From Sepiola atlantica (taxonomy: Eukaryota; Mollusca; Cephalopoda; Sepiida; Sepiolidae), in NCBI GenBank assembly GCA_963556195.1, contig CAUVYP010001203.1, positions 1-64,000 on the forward strand: a DNA stretch of 64,000 nucleotides, written 5' to 3'. The notes beneath the pieces were generated by a model. It worked only from the letters and a program-made list of their open reading frames with translations, made no database searches and was not told the DNA's origin. Below are positions 1 through 12,307 of this stretch, one piece after another. The first letter of the stretch is position 1, and each line of letters opens with the position of its first letter. Position numbers and translations under genes: made by a program.

Positions 1-37
1 GTCGATACAAACTGAATACGCAAAACATCAACAAAAT
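1..37. repeat. Partial satellite unit at left edge
   Basis: This is the last 37 bp (unit positions 150-186) of a satellite unit, cut by the window edge. It shows that the array continues to the left. Confidence 0.95.
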
Positions 38-1897
38 TTAGTGCGATTTAAAAGGTATATCGCCTGTGTTAATAACTTCCACATTTATAAGAATTGTGCT
101 ACGAAACTTTGCAGACATTAGCCAACACACTGTTTCAACTGAAGTACCAAGTTTCAGAAGTTCAGCTCTTGTACTCTCGGAGATATGTCGATACAAACTG
201 AATACGCAAAACATCAACAAAATTTAGTGCGATTTTAAGTTGATATCGCTTTTGTTTATAACTTCCACATTTATAAGAATTGTGCTCCAGAACTTTGCAG
301 ACAATAGCGGACACACATTTTCTACTGAAGTACGAAGTTTCAGAAGTTCAGCTCTTGTACTCCCGGAGATATGTCGATACAAACTGAATACGCAAAACAT
401 AAACAAAATTTAGTGCGATTTAAAGTGGATATCGCTTTTGTTAATAACTTCCACATTTATAAGAATTGTGCTCCGAAACTTTGCAGACATTAGCGGACAC
501 ACATTTTCTACTGAAGTACCAAGTTTCAGAAGTTCAGCTCTTGTACTCCCGGAGATATGTCGATACAAACTGAATACGCAAAACATCAACAAAATTTAGT
601 GCGATTTTAAGTTGATATCGCTTTTGTTTATAACTTCCACATTTATAAGAATTGTGCTCCGAAACTTTGCAGACATTAGACGACACACATTTTCTACTGA
701 AGTACGCAGTTTCAGAAGTTCAGCCCTTGTACTCCCGGAGATATGTCGATACAAACTGAATACGCAAAACATCAACAAAATTTAGTGCGATTTAAAAGGT
801 ATATCGCTTGTGTTAATAACTTCCACATTTATAAGAATTGTGCTACGAAACTTTGCAGACAACAGCGGTAATACATATTCCCCTGAAGTACCAAGTTTCA
901 GAAGTTCAGCTCTTGTACTCCCGGAGATATGTCGATACAAACTGAATACGCAAAACATCAACAAAATTTAGTGCGATTTAAAAGGTATATCGCTTGTGTT
1001 AATAACTTCCACATTTATAAGAATTGTGCTCCGAAACTTTGCAGACATTAGCGGACACACATTTTCTACTGAAGTGCTAAGTTTCAGAAGTTCAGCTCTT
1101 GTACTCCCGGAGATATGTCGATACAAACTGAATACGCAAAACATCAACAAAATTTAGTGCGATTTTAAGTTGATATCGCTTTTGTTTATAGCTTCCACAT
1201 TTATGAGACTTGTGCTCCGAAACTTTGCAGGCAATAGCGGACACACATTTTCTACTGAAGTACGAAGTTTCAGAAGTTCAGCTCTTGTACTCCCGGAGAT
1301 ATGTCGATACAAACTGAATACGCAAAACATCAACAAAATTTAGTGCGATTTTTAGTTGATATCGCTTTTGTTTATAGCTTCCACATTTATGAGACTTGTG
1401 CTCCGAAACTTTGCAGACATTAGCGGACACACATTTTCTATTGGAGTACGAAGTTTCAGAAGTTCAGCTCTTGTACTCCCGGAGATATGTCGATACAAAC
1501 TGAATACGCAAAACATAAACAAAATTTAGTGCGATTTAAAGTTGATATCGCTTTTGTTAATAACTTCCACATTTATAAGAATTGTGCTCCGAAACTTTGC
1601 AGACAATAGCGGACACACATTTTCTACTGAAGTACGAAGTTTCAGAAGTTCAGCTCTTGTACTCCCGGAGATATGTCGATACAAACTGAATACGCAAAAC
1701 ATCAACAAAATTTAGTGCGATTTAAAAGGTATATCGCTTGTGTTAATAACTTCCACATTTATAAGAATTGTTCTACGACACTTTGCAGACATTAGCCGAC
1801 ACACATTTTCTACTGAAGTACGAAGTTTCAGAAGTTCAGCTCTTGTACTCCCGGAGATATGTCGATACAAACTGAATACGCAAAACATCAACAAAAT
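38..1897. repeat. Recurrent unit set, copy 1 (10 units)
   Basis: Ten units in an order that reappears, with single units lost, at 19938, 23287 and 29239. Diagnostic members are: the unit at 224 with ctccagaac at positions 62-70; the divergent unit at 782 with a run of changes at about positions 80-101 (acagcggtaatacatattc); the unit at 1154 with tagcttcc and a gagacttg block; and the unit at 1340, where tttttag creates an early TAA in the minus-strand frame. The set is probably cut by the window start. Confidence 0.85.
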
Positions 1898-4686
1898 TTA
1901 GTGCGATTTTAAGTTGATATCGCTTTTGTTTATAACTTCCACATTTATAAGAATTGTGCTCCGAAACTTTGCAGACATTAGCCGACACACATTTTCTACT
2001 GAAGTACGCAGTTTCAGAAGTTCAGCCCTTGTACTCCCGGAGATATGTCGATACAAACTGAATACGCAAAACATCAACAAAATTTAGTGCGATTTAAAAG
2101 GTATATCGCTTGTGTTAATAACTTCCACATTTATAAGAATTGTGCTCTGAAACTTTGCAGACATTAGCAGACACACATTTTCTACTGAAGTACTAAGTTT
2201 CAGAAGTTCAGCTCTTGTACTCCCGGAGATATGTCGATACAAACTGAATACGCAAAACATCAACAAAATTTAGTGCGATTTAAAAGGTATATCGCTTGCG
2301 TTAATAACTTCCACATTTATAAGAATTGTGCTCCGAAACTTTGCAGACAATAGCGGACACACATTTTCTACTGAAGTACGAAGTTTCAGAAGTTCAGCCC
2401 TTGTACTCCCGGAGATATGTCGATACAAACTGAATACGCAAAACATCAACAAAATTTAGTGCGATTTTAAGTTGATATCGCTTTTGTTTATAACTTCCAC
2501 ATTTATAAGAATTGTGCTCTGAAACTTTGCAGACATTAGCGGACACACATTTTCTACTGAAGTACCAAGTTTCAGAAGTTCAGCTGTTGTACTCCCGGAG
2601 ATATGTCGATACAAACTGAATACGCAAAACATCAACAAAATTTAGTGCGATTTAAAAGGTATATCGCTTGTGTTAATAACTTCCACATTTATAAGAATTG
2701 TGCTACGAAACTTTGCAGACATTAGCCAACACACTTTTTCAACTGAAGTACCAAGTATCCGAAGTTCAGCTCTTGTACTCTCGGAGATATGTCGATACAA
2801 ACTGAATACGCAAAACATCAACAAAATTTAGTGCGATTTTAAGTTGATATCGCTTTTGTTTATAACTTCCACATTTATAAGAATTGTGCTCCGAAACTTT
2901 GCAGACAATAGCGGACACACATTTTCTACTGAAGTACGAAGTTTCAGAAGTTCAGCTCTTGTACTCCCGGAGATATGTCGATACAAACTGAATACGCAAA
3001 ACATAAACAAAATTTAGTGCGATTTAAAGTGGATATCGCTTTTGTTAATAACTTCCACATTTATAAGAATTGTGCTCCGAAACTTTGCAGACATTAGCGG
3101 ACACAGATTTTCTACTGAAGTACCAAGTTTCAGAAGTTCAGCTCTTGTACTCCCGGAGATATGTCGATACAAACTGAATACGCAAAACATCAACAAAATT
3201 TAGTGCGATTTTAAGTTGATATCGCTTTTGTTTATAACTTCCACATTTATAAGAATTGTGCTCTGAAACTTTGAAGACATTAGCGGACACACATTTTCTA
3301 CTGAAGTATAAGTTTCAGAAGTTCAGCTCTTGTACTCCCGGAGATATGTCGATACAAACTGAATACGCAAAACATCAACAAAATTTAGTGCGATTTTAAG
3401 TTGATATCGCTTTTGTTTATAACTTCCACATTTATAAGAATTGTGCTCCGAAACTTTGCAGACATTAGCCGACACACATTTTCTACTGAAGTACGCAGTT
3501 TCAGAAGTTCAGCCCTTGTACTCCCGGAGATATGTCGATACAAACTGAATACGCAAAACATCAACAAAATTTAGTGCGATTTAAAAGGTATATCGCTTGT
3601 GTTAATAACTTCCACATTTATAAGAATTGTGCTACGAAACTTTGCAGACATTAGCCAACACACTTTTTCAACTGAAGTACCAAGTTTCAGAAGTTCAGCT
3701 CTTGTACTCTCGGAGATATGTCGATACAAACTGAATACGCAAAACATCAACAAAATTTAGTGCGATTTTAAGTTGATATCGCTTTTGTTTATAACTTCCA
3801 CATTTATAAGAATTGTGCTCTGAAACTTTGCAGACAATAGCGGACACACATTTTCTACTGAAGTACGAAGTTTCAGAAGTTCAGCTCTTGTACTCCCGGA
3901 GATATGTCGATACAAACTGAATACGCAAAACATAAACAAAATTTAGTGCGATTTATAGTGGATATCGCTTTTGTTAATAACTTCCACATTTATAAGAATT
4001 GTGCTCCGAAACTTTGCAGACATTAGCGGACACAGATTTTCTACTGAAGTACCAAGTTTCAGAAGTTCAGCTCTTGTACTCCCGGAGATATGTCGATACA
4101 AACTGAATACGCAAAACATCAACAAAATTTAGTGCGATTGAAAAGGTATACCGCTTGTGTTAATAACTTCCACATTTATAAGAATTGTGCTCCGAAACTT
4201 TGCAGACATTAGCGGACACACATTTTCTACTGAAGTACCAAGTTTCAGAAGTTCAGCTCTTGTACTCCCGGAGATATGTCGATACAAACTGAATACGCAA
4301 AACATCAACAAAATTTAGTGCGATCTTAAGTTGATATCGCTTTTGTTTATAACTTCCACATTTATAAGAATTGTGCTCTGAAACTTTGCAGACATTAGCC
4401 GACACACATTTTCTACTGAAGTACCAAGTTTCAGAAGTTCAGCTCTTGTACTCCCGGAGATATGTCGATACAAACTGAATACGCAAAACATCAACAAAAT
4501 TTAGTGCGATTTTAAGTTGATATCGCTTTTGTTTATAACTTCCACATTTATAAGAATTGTGCTCTGAAACTTTGAAGACATTAGCGGACACACATTTTCT
4601 ACTGAAGTACGAAGTTTCAGAAGTTCAGCTCTTGTACTCCCGGAGATATGTCGATACAAACTGAATACGCAAAACATCAACAAAAT
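1898..4686. repeat. 15-unit higher-order repeat, copy 1
   Basis: Labelling units by diagnostic variants gives A B C D E F G H A E' F' G' I J K, 2789 bp. H (3200) is 185 bp because the usual gaagtaccaag reads gaagtataag. D carries agctgttgt, E carries agtatccgaag, F has the cataaac start, and I starts gattgaaaagg. The same labels in the same order return from 4687. Confidence 0.9.
3200..3384. repeat. 185 bp satellite unit (type H)
   Basis: A one-base deletion at about 3308 (gaagtataag). It breaks the 186 bp phase and the minus-strand open frame. The same deletion recurs at 5989, 6732, 9521, 10264 and 11937, so these six units descend from one event. Confidence 0.93.
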
Positions 4687-5988
4687 TTAGTGCGATTTTA
4701 AGTTGATATCGCTTTTGTTTATAACTTCCACATTTATAAGAATTGTGCTCCGAAACTTTGCAGACATTAGCCGACACACATTTTCTACTGAAGTACGCAG
4801 TTTCAGAAGTTCAGCCCTTGTACTCCCGGAGATATGTCGATACAAACTGAATACGCAAAACATCAACAAAATTTAGTGCGATTTAAAAGGTATATCGCTT
4901 GTGTTAATAACTTCCACATTTATAAGAATTGTGCTCTGAAACTTTGCAGACATTAGCAGACACACATTTTCTACTGAAGTACTAAGTTTCAGAAGTTCAG
5001 CTCTTGTACTCCCGGAGATATGTCGATACAAACTGAATACGCAAAACATCAACAAAATTTAGTGCGATTTAAAAGGTATATCGCTTGCGTTAATAACTTC
5101 CACATTTATAAGAATTGTGCTCCGAAACTTTGCAGACAATAGCGGACACACATTTTCTACTGAAGTACGAAGTTTCAGAAGTTCAGCCCTTGTACTCCCG
5201 GAGATATGTCGATACAAACTGAATACGCAAAACATCAACAAAATTTAGTGCGATTTTAAGTTGATATCGCTTTTGTTTATAACTTCCACATTTATAAGAA
5301 TTGTGCTCTGAAACTTTGCAGACATTAGCGGACACACATTTTCTACTGAAGTACCAAGTTTCAGAAGTTCAGCTGTTGTACTCCCGGAGATATGTCGATA
5401 CAAACTGAATACGCAAAACATCAACAAAATTTAGTGCGATTTAAAAGGTATATCGCTTGTGTTAATAACTTCCACATTTATAAGAATTGTGCTACGAAAC
5501 TTTGCAGACATTAGCCAACACACTTTTTCAACTGAAGTACCAAGTATCCGAAGTTCAGCTCTTGTACTCTCGGAGATATGTCGATACAAACTGAATACGC
5601 AAAACATCAACAAAATTTAGTGCGATTTTAAGTTGATATCGCTTTTGTTTATAACTTCCACATTTATAAGAATTGTGCTCCGAAACTTTGCAGACAATAG
5701 CGGACACACATTTTCTACTGAAGTACGAAGTTTCAGAAGTTCAGCTCTTGTACTCCCGGAGATATGTCGATACAAACTGAATACGCAAAACATAAACAAA
5801 ATTTAGTGCGATTTAAAGTGGATATCGCTTTTGTTAATAACTTCCACATTTATAAGAATTGTGCTCCGAAACTTTGCAGACATTAGCGGACACAGATTTT
5901 CTACTGAAGTACCAAGTTTCAGAAGTTCAGCTCTTGTACTCCCGGAGATATGTCGATACAAACTGAATACGCAAAACATCAACAAAAT

Positions 5989-6173
5989 TTAGTGCGATTT
6001 TAAGTTGATATCGCTTTTGTTTATAACTTCCACATTTATAAGAATTGTGCTCTGAAACTTTGAAGACATTAGCGGACACACATTTTCTACTGAAGTATAA
6101 GTTTCAGAAGTTCAGCTCTTGTACTCCCGGAGATATGTCGATACAAACTGAATACGCAAAACATCAACAAAAT
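5989..6173. repeat. 185 bp satellite unit (type H)
   Basis: Same one-base deletion as the unit at 3200, in the first F G H A module of copy 2. Confidence 0.92.
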
Positions 6174-6731
6174 TTAGTGCGATTTTAAGTTGATATCGCT
6201 TTTGTTTATAACTTCCACATTTATAAGAATTGTGCTCCGAAACTTTGCAGACATTAGCCGACACACATTTTCTACTGAAGTACGCAGTTTCAGAAGTTCA
6301 GCCCTTGTACTCCCGGAGATATGTCGATACAAACTGAATACGCAAAACATCAACAAAATTTAGTGCGATTTTAAGTTGATATCGCTTTTGTTTATAACTT
6401 CCACATTTATAAGAATTGTGCTCCGAAACTTTGCAGACAATAGCGGACACACATTTTCTACTGAAGTACGAAGTTTCAGAAGTTCAGCTCTTGTACTCCC
6501 GGAGATATGTCGATACAAACTGAATACGCAAAACATAAACAAAATTTAGTGCGATTTAAAGTGGATATCGCTTTTGTTAATAACTTCCACATTTATAAGA
6601 ATTGTGCTCCGAAACTTTGCAGACATTAGCGGACACAGATTTTCTACTGAAGTACCAAGTTTCAGAAGTTCAGCTCTTGTACTCCCGGAGATATGTCGAT
6701 ACAAACTGAATACGCAAAACATCAACAAAAT

Positions 6732-6916
6732 TTAGTGCGATTTTAAGTTGATATCGCTTTTGTTTATAACTTCCACATTTATAAGAATTGTGCTCTGAAA
6801 CTTTGAAGACATTAGCGGACACACATTTTCTACTGAAGTATAAGTTTCAGAAGTTCAGCTCTTGTACTCCCGGAGATATGTCGATACAAACTGAATACGC
6901 AAAACATCAACAAAAT
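6732..6916. repeat. 185 bp satellite unit (type H)
   Basis: Same one-base deletion as the unit at 3200, in the duplicated F G H A module of copy 2. Confidence 0.92.
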
Positions 6917-9520
6917 TTAGTGCGATTTTAAGTTGATATCGCTTTTGTTTATAACTTCCACATTTATAAGAATTGTGCTCCGAAACTTTGCAGACATTAG
7001 CCGACACACATTTTCTACTGAAGTACGCAGTTTCAGAAGTTCAGCCCTTGTACTCCCGGAGATATGTCGATACAAACTGAATACGCAAAACATCAACAAA
7101 ATTTAGTGCGATTTAAAAGGTATATCGCTTGTGTTAATAACTTCCACATTTATAAGAATTGTGCTACGAAACTTTGCAGACATTAGCCAACACACTTTTT
7201 CAACTGAAGTACCAAGTTTCAGAAGTTCAGCTCTTGTACTCTCGGAGATATGTCGATACAAACTGAATACGCAAAACATCAACAAAATTTAGTGCGATTT
7301 TAAGTTGATATCGCTTTTGTTTATAACTTCCACATTTATAAGAATTGTGCTCTGAAACTTTGCAGACAATAGCGGACACACATTTTCTACTGAAGTACGA
7401 AGTTTCAGAAGTTCAGCTCTTGTACTCCCGGAGATATGTCGATACAAACTGAATACGCAAAACATAAACAAAATTTAGTGCGATTTATAGTGGATATCGC
7501 TTTTGTTAATAACTTCCACATTTATAAGAATTGTGCTCCGAAACTTTGCAGACATTAGCGGACACAGATTTTCTACTGAAGTACCAAGTTTCAGAAGTTC
7601 AGCTCTTGTACTCCCGGAGATATGTCGATACAAACTGAATACGCAAAACATCAACAAAATTTAGTGCGATTGAAAAGGTATACCGCTTGTGTTAATAACT
7701 TCCACATTTATAAGAATTGTGCTCCGAAACTTTGCAGACATTAGCGGACACACATTTTCTACTGAAGTACCAAGTTTCAGAAGTTCAGCTCTTGTACTCC
7801 CGGAGATATGTCGATACAAACTGAATACGCAAAACATCAACAAAATTTAGTGCGATTTTAAGTTGATATCGCTTTTGTTTATAACTTCCACATTTATAAG
7901 AATTGTGCTCTGAAACTTTGCAGACATTAGCCGACACACATTTTCTACTGAAGTACCAAGTTTCAGAAGTTCAGCTCTTGTACTCCCGGAGATATGTCGA
8001 TACAAACTGAATGCGCAAAACATCAACAAAATTTAGTGCGATTTTAAGTTGATATCGCTTTTGTTTATAACTTCCACATTTATAAGAATTGTGCTCTGAA
8101 ACTTTGAAGACATTAGCGGACACACATTTTCTACTGAAGTACGAAGTTTCAGAAGTTCAGCTCTTGTACTCCCGGAGATATGTCGATACAAACTGAATAC
8201 GCAAAACATCAACAAAATTTAGTGCGATTTTAAGTTGATATCGCTTTTGTTTATAACTTCCACATTTATAAGAATTGTGCTCCGAAACTTTGCAGACATT
8301 AGCCGACACACATTTTCTACTGAAGTACGCAGTTTCAGAAGTTCAGCCCTTGTACTCCCGGAGATATGTCGATACAAACTGAATACGCAAAACATCAACA
8401 AAATTTAGTGCGATTTAAAAGGTATATCGCTTGTGTTAATAACTTCCACATTTATAAGAATTGTGCTCTGAAACTTTGCAGACATTAGCAGACACACATT
8501 TTCTACTGAAGTACTAAGTTTCAGAAGTTCAGCTCTTGTACTCCCGGAGATATGTCGATACAAACTGAATACGCAAAACATCAACAAAATTTAGTGCGAT
8601 TTAAAAGGTATATCGCTTGCGTTAATAACTTCCACATTTATAAGAATTGTGCTCCGAAACTTTGCAGACAATAGCGGACACACATTTTCTACTGAAGTAC
8701 GAAGTTTCAGAAGTTCAGCCCTTGTACTCCCGGAGATATGTCGATACAAACTGAATACGCAAAACATCAACAAAATTTAGTGCGATTTTAAGTTGATATC
8801 GCTTTTGTTTATAACTTCCACATTTATAAGAATTGTGCTCTGAAACTTTGCAGACATTAGCGGACACACATTTTCTACTGAAGTACCAAGTTTCAGAAGT
8901 TCAGCTGTTGTACTCCCGGAGATATGTCGATACAAACTGAATACGCAAAACATCAACAAAATTTAGTGCGATTTAAAAGGTATATCGCTTGTGTTAATAA
9001 CTTCCACATTTATAAGAATTGTGCTACGAAACTTTGCAGACATTAGCCAACACACTTTTTCAACTGAAGTACCAAGTATCCGAAGTTCAGCTCTTGTACT
9101 CTCGGAGATATGTCGATACAAACTGAATACGCAAAACATCAACAAAATTTAGTGCGATTTTAAGTTGATATCGCTTTTGTTTATAACTTCCACATTTATA
9201 AGAATTGTGCTCCGAAACTTTGCAGACAATAGCGGACACACATTTTCTACTGAAGTACGAAGTTTCAGAAGTTCAGCTCTTGTACTCCCGGAGATATGTC
9301 GATACAAACTGAATACGCAAAACATAAACAAAATTTAGTGCGATTTAAAGTGGATATCGCTTTTGTTAATAACTTCCACATTTATAAGAATTGTGCTCCG
9401 AAACTTTGCAGACATTAGCGGACACAGATTTTCTACTGAAGTACCAAGTTTCAGAAGTTCAGCTCTTGTACTCCCGGAGATATGTCGATACAAACTGAAT
9501 ACGCAAAACATCAACAAAAT

Positions 9521-9705
9521 TTAGTGCGATTTTAAGTTGATATCGCTTTTGTTTATAACTTCCACATTTATAAGAATTGTGCTCTGAAACTTTGAAGACA
9601 TTAGCGGACACACATTTTCTACTGAAGTATAAGTTTCAGAAGTTCAGCTCTTGTACTCCCGGAGATATGTCGATACAAACTGAATACGCAAAACATCAAC
9701 AAAAT
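9521..9705. repeat. 185 bp satellite unit (type H)
   Basis: Same one-base deletion as the unit at 3200. Confidence 0.92.
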
Positions 9706-10263
9706 TTAGTGCGATTTTAAGTTGATATCGCTTTTGTTTATAACTTCCACATTTATAAGAATTGTGCTCCGAAACTTTGCAGACATTAGCCGACACACAT
9801 TTTCTACTGAAGTACGCAGTTTCAGAAGTTCAGCCCTTGTACTCCCGGAGATATGTCGATACAAACTGAATACGCAAAACATCAACAAAATTTAGTGCGA
9901 TTTTAAGTTGATATCGCTTTTGTTTATAACTTCCACATTTATAAGAATTGTGCTCCGAAACTTTGCAGACAATAGCGGACACACATTTTCTACTGAAGTA
10001 CGAAGTTTCAGAAGTTCAGCTCTTGTACTCCCGGAGATATGTCGATACAAACTGAATACGCAAAACATAAACAAAATTTAGTGCGATTTAAAGTGGATAT
10101 CGCTTTTGTTAATAACTTCCACATTTATAAGAATTGTGCTCCGAAACTTTGCAGACATTAGCGGACACAGATTTTCTACTGAAGTACCAAGTTTCAGAAG
10201 TTCAGCTCTTGTACTCCCGGAGATATGTCGATACAAACTGAATACGCAAAACATCAACAAAAT

Positions 10264-10448
10264 TTAGTGCGATTTTAAGTTGATATCGCTTTTGTTTATA
10301 ACTTCCACATTTATAAGAATTGTGCTCTGAAACTTTGAAGACATTAGCGGACACACATTTTCTACTGAAGTATAAGTTTCAGAAGTTCAGCTCTTGTACT
10401 CCCGGAGATATGTCGATACAAACTGAATACGCAAAACATCAACAAAAT
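10264..10448. repeat. 185 bp satellite unit (type H)
   Basis: Same one-base deletion as the unit at 3200, in the duplicated module of copy 3. Confidence 0.92.
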
Positions 10449-11192
10449 TTAGTGCGATTTTAAGTTGATATCGCTTTTGTTTATAACTTCCACATTTATA
10501 AGAATTGTGCTCCGAAACTTTGCAGACATTAGCCGACACACATTTTCTACTGAAGTACGCAGTTTCAGAAGTTCAGCCCTTGTACTCCCGGAGATATGTC
10601 GATACAAACTGAATACGCAAAACATCAACAAAATTTAGTGCGATTTAAAAGGTATATCGCTTGTGTTAATAACTTCCACATTTATAAGAATTGTGCTACG
10701 AAACTTTGCAGACATTAGCCAACACACTTTTTCAACTGAAGTACCAAGTTTCAGAAGTTCAGCTCTTGTACTCTCGGAGATATGTCGATACAAACTGAAT
10801 ACGCAAAACATCAACAAAATTTAGTGCGATTTTAAGTTGATATCGCTTTTGTTTATAACTTCCACATTTATAAGAATTGTGCTCTGAAACTTTGCAGACA
10901 ATAGCGGACACACATTTTCTACTGAAGTACGAAGTTTCAGAAGTTCAGCTCTTGTACTCCCGGAGATATGTCGATACAAACTGAATACGCAAAACATAAA
11001 CAAAATTTAGTGCGATTTATAGTGGATATCGCTTTTGTTAATAACTTCCACATTTATAAGAATTGTGCTCCGAAACTTTGCAGACATTAGCGGACACAGA
11101 TTTTCTACTGAAGTACCAAGTTTCAGAAGTTCAGCTCTTGTACTCCCGGAGATATGTCGATACAAACTGAATACGCAAAACATCAACAAAAT

Positions 11193-11378
11193 TTAGTGCG
11201 ATTGAAAAGGTATACCGCTTGTGTTAATAACTTCCACATTTATAAGAATTGTGCTCCGAAACTTTGCAGACATTAGCGGACACACATTTTCTACTGAAGT
11301 ACCAAGTTTCAGAAGTTCAGCTGTTGTACTCCCGGAGATATGTCGATACAAACTGAATACGCAAAACATCAACAAAAT
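11193..11378. repeat. Hybrid I/D unit marking an unequal exchange
   Basis: The left part is type I: gattgaaaagg start, taccgc, and C at position 65. The right part is type D: agctgttgt at about position 131. I and D are identical between positions 66 and about 130, so the joint lies there. Relative to copy 2, six unit lengths are missing (rest of I, then J K A B C, then the left of D). Confidence 0.88.
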
Positions 11379-12121
11379 TTAGTGCGATTTAAAAGGTATA
11401 TCGCTTGTGTTAATAACTTCCACATTTATAAGAATTGTGCTACGAAACTTTGCAGACATTAGCCAACACACTTTTTCAACTGAAGTACCAAGTATCCGAA
11501 GTTCAGCTCTTGTACTCTCGGAGATATGTCGATACAAACTGAATACGCAAAACATCAACAAAATTTAGTGCGATTTTAAGTTGATATCGCTTTTGTTTAT
11601 AACTTCCACATTTATAAGAATTGTGCTCCGAAACTTTGCAGACAATAGCGGACACACATTTTCTACTGAAGTACGAAGTTTCAGAAGTTCAGCTCTTGTA
11701 CTCCCGGAGATATGTCGATACAAACTGAATACGCAAAACATAAACAAAATTTAGTGCGATTTAAAGTGGATATCGCTTTTGTTAATAACTTCCACATTTA
11801 TAAGAATTGTGCTCCGAAACTTTGCAGACATTAGCGGACACAGATTTTCTACTGAAGTACCAAGTTTCAGAAGTTCAGCTCTTGTACTCCCGGAGATATG
11901 TCGATACAAACTGAATACGCAAAACATCAACAAAATTTAGTGCGATTTTAAGTTGATATCGCTTTTGTTTATAACTTCCACATTTATAAGAATTGTGCTC
12001 TGAAACTTTGAAGACATTAGCGGACACACATTTTCTACTGAAGTATAAGTTTCAGAAGTTCAGCTCTTGTACTCCCGGAGATATGTCGATACAAACTGAA
12101 TACGCAAAACATCAACAAAAT
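11379..12121. repeat. E F G H tail of the higher-order repeat
   Basis: Four units with the E (agtatccgaag), F, G (cacagatttt) and H (185 bp) markers. They complete the fragment that began in the hybrid unit at 11193. Confidence 0.86.
11937..12121. repeat. 185 bp satellite unit (type H)
   Basis: Sixth and last unit carrying the gaagtataag deletion. It marks the right limit of the H lineage. Confidence 0.92.
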
Positions 12122-12307
12122 TTAGTGCGATTTTAAGTTGATATCGCTTTTGTTTATAACTTCCACATTTATAAGAATTGTGCTCCGAAACTTTGCAGAC
12201 ATTAGCCGACACACATTTTCTACTGAAGTACCAAGTTTCAGAAGTTCAGCTCTTGTACTCCCGGAGATATGTCGATACAAACTGAATACGCAAAACATCA
12301 ACAAAAT
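12122..12307. repeat. Hybrid A/J unit
   Basis: The left part matches type A (ctccgaaac at 62-70). The right part matches type J (accaagttt at about 110 and gctcttg at about 129, where A has acgcagttt and gcccttg). The joint lies between positions 66 and 110. This unit joins the 15/19-unit domain to the next domain. Confidence 0.78.

Larger units (their letters stand above)
4687..8218. repeat. 19-unit higher-order repeat, copy 2, with an internal four-unit duplication
   Basis: The order is A B C D E F G H A F G H A E' F' G' I J K, 3532 bp. It equals copy 1 plus one extra F G H A module of 743 bp (6360-7102 repeats 5617-6359). Both H units (5989 and 6732) keep the one-base deletion, so the phase slips twice. 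Confidence 0.9.
8219..11192. repeat. Higher-order repeat, copy 3, truncated
   Basis: Sixteen units, A B C D E F G H A F G H A E' F' G', follow copy 2 unit for unit and include the four-unit duplication. The copy then breaks: the expected I J K is replaced by a hybrid unit at 11193 that leads straight into E F G H. Because copies 2 and 3 share the duplicated module, they are closer to each other than to copy 1. Confidence 0.88.

Noticed and set aside
172..195. CENP-B-box-like motif on the minus strand (ATCG, then A, then CGGG) in the conserved part of each unit
   Set aside because: The first T of TTCG is A, and CGGG lies two bases too far away for the known NTTCGNNNNANNCGGGN pattern. I regard it as a near miss, not a box.
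38..223. A 62 bp subrepeat, since 186 is 3 x 62
   Set aside because: The three thirds of the unit do not resemble each other; only short words such as gaagt recur (positions 104, 111 and 120 in some units).
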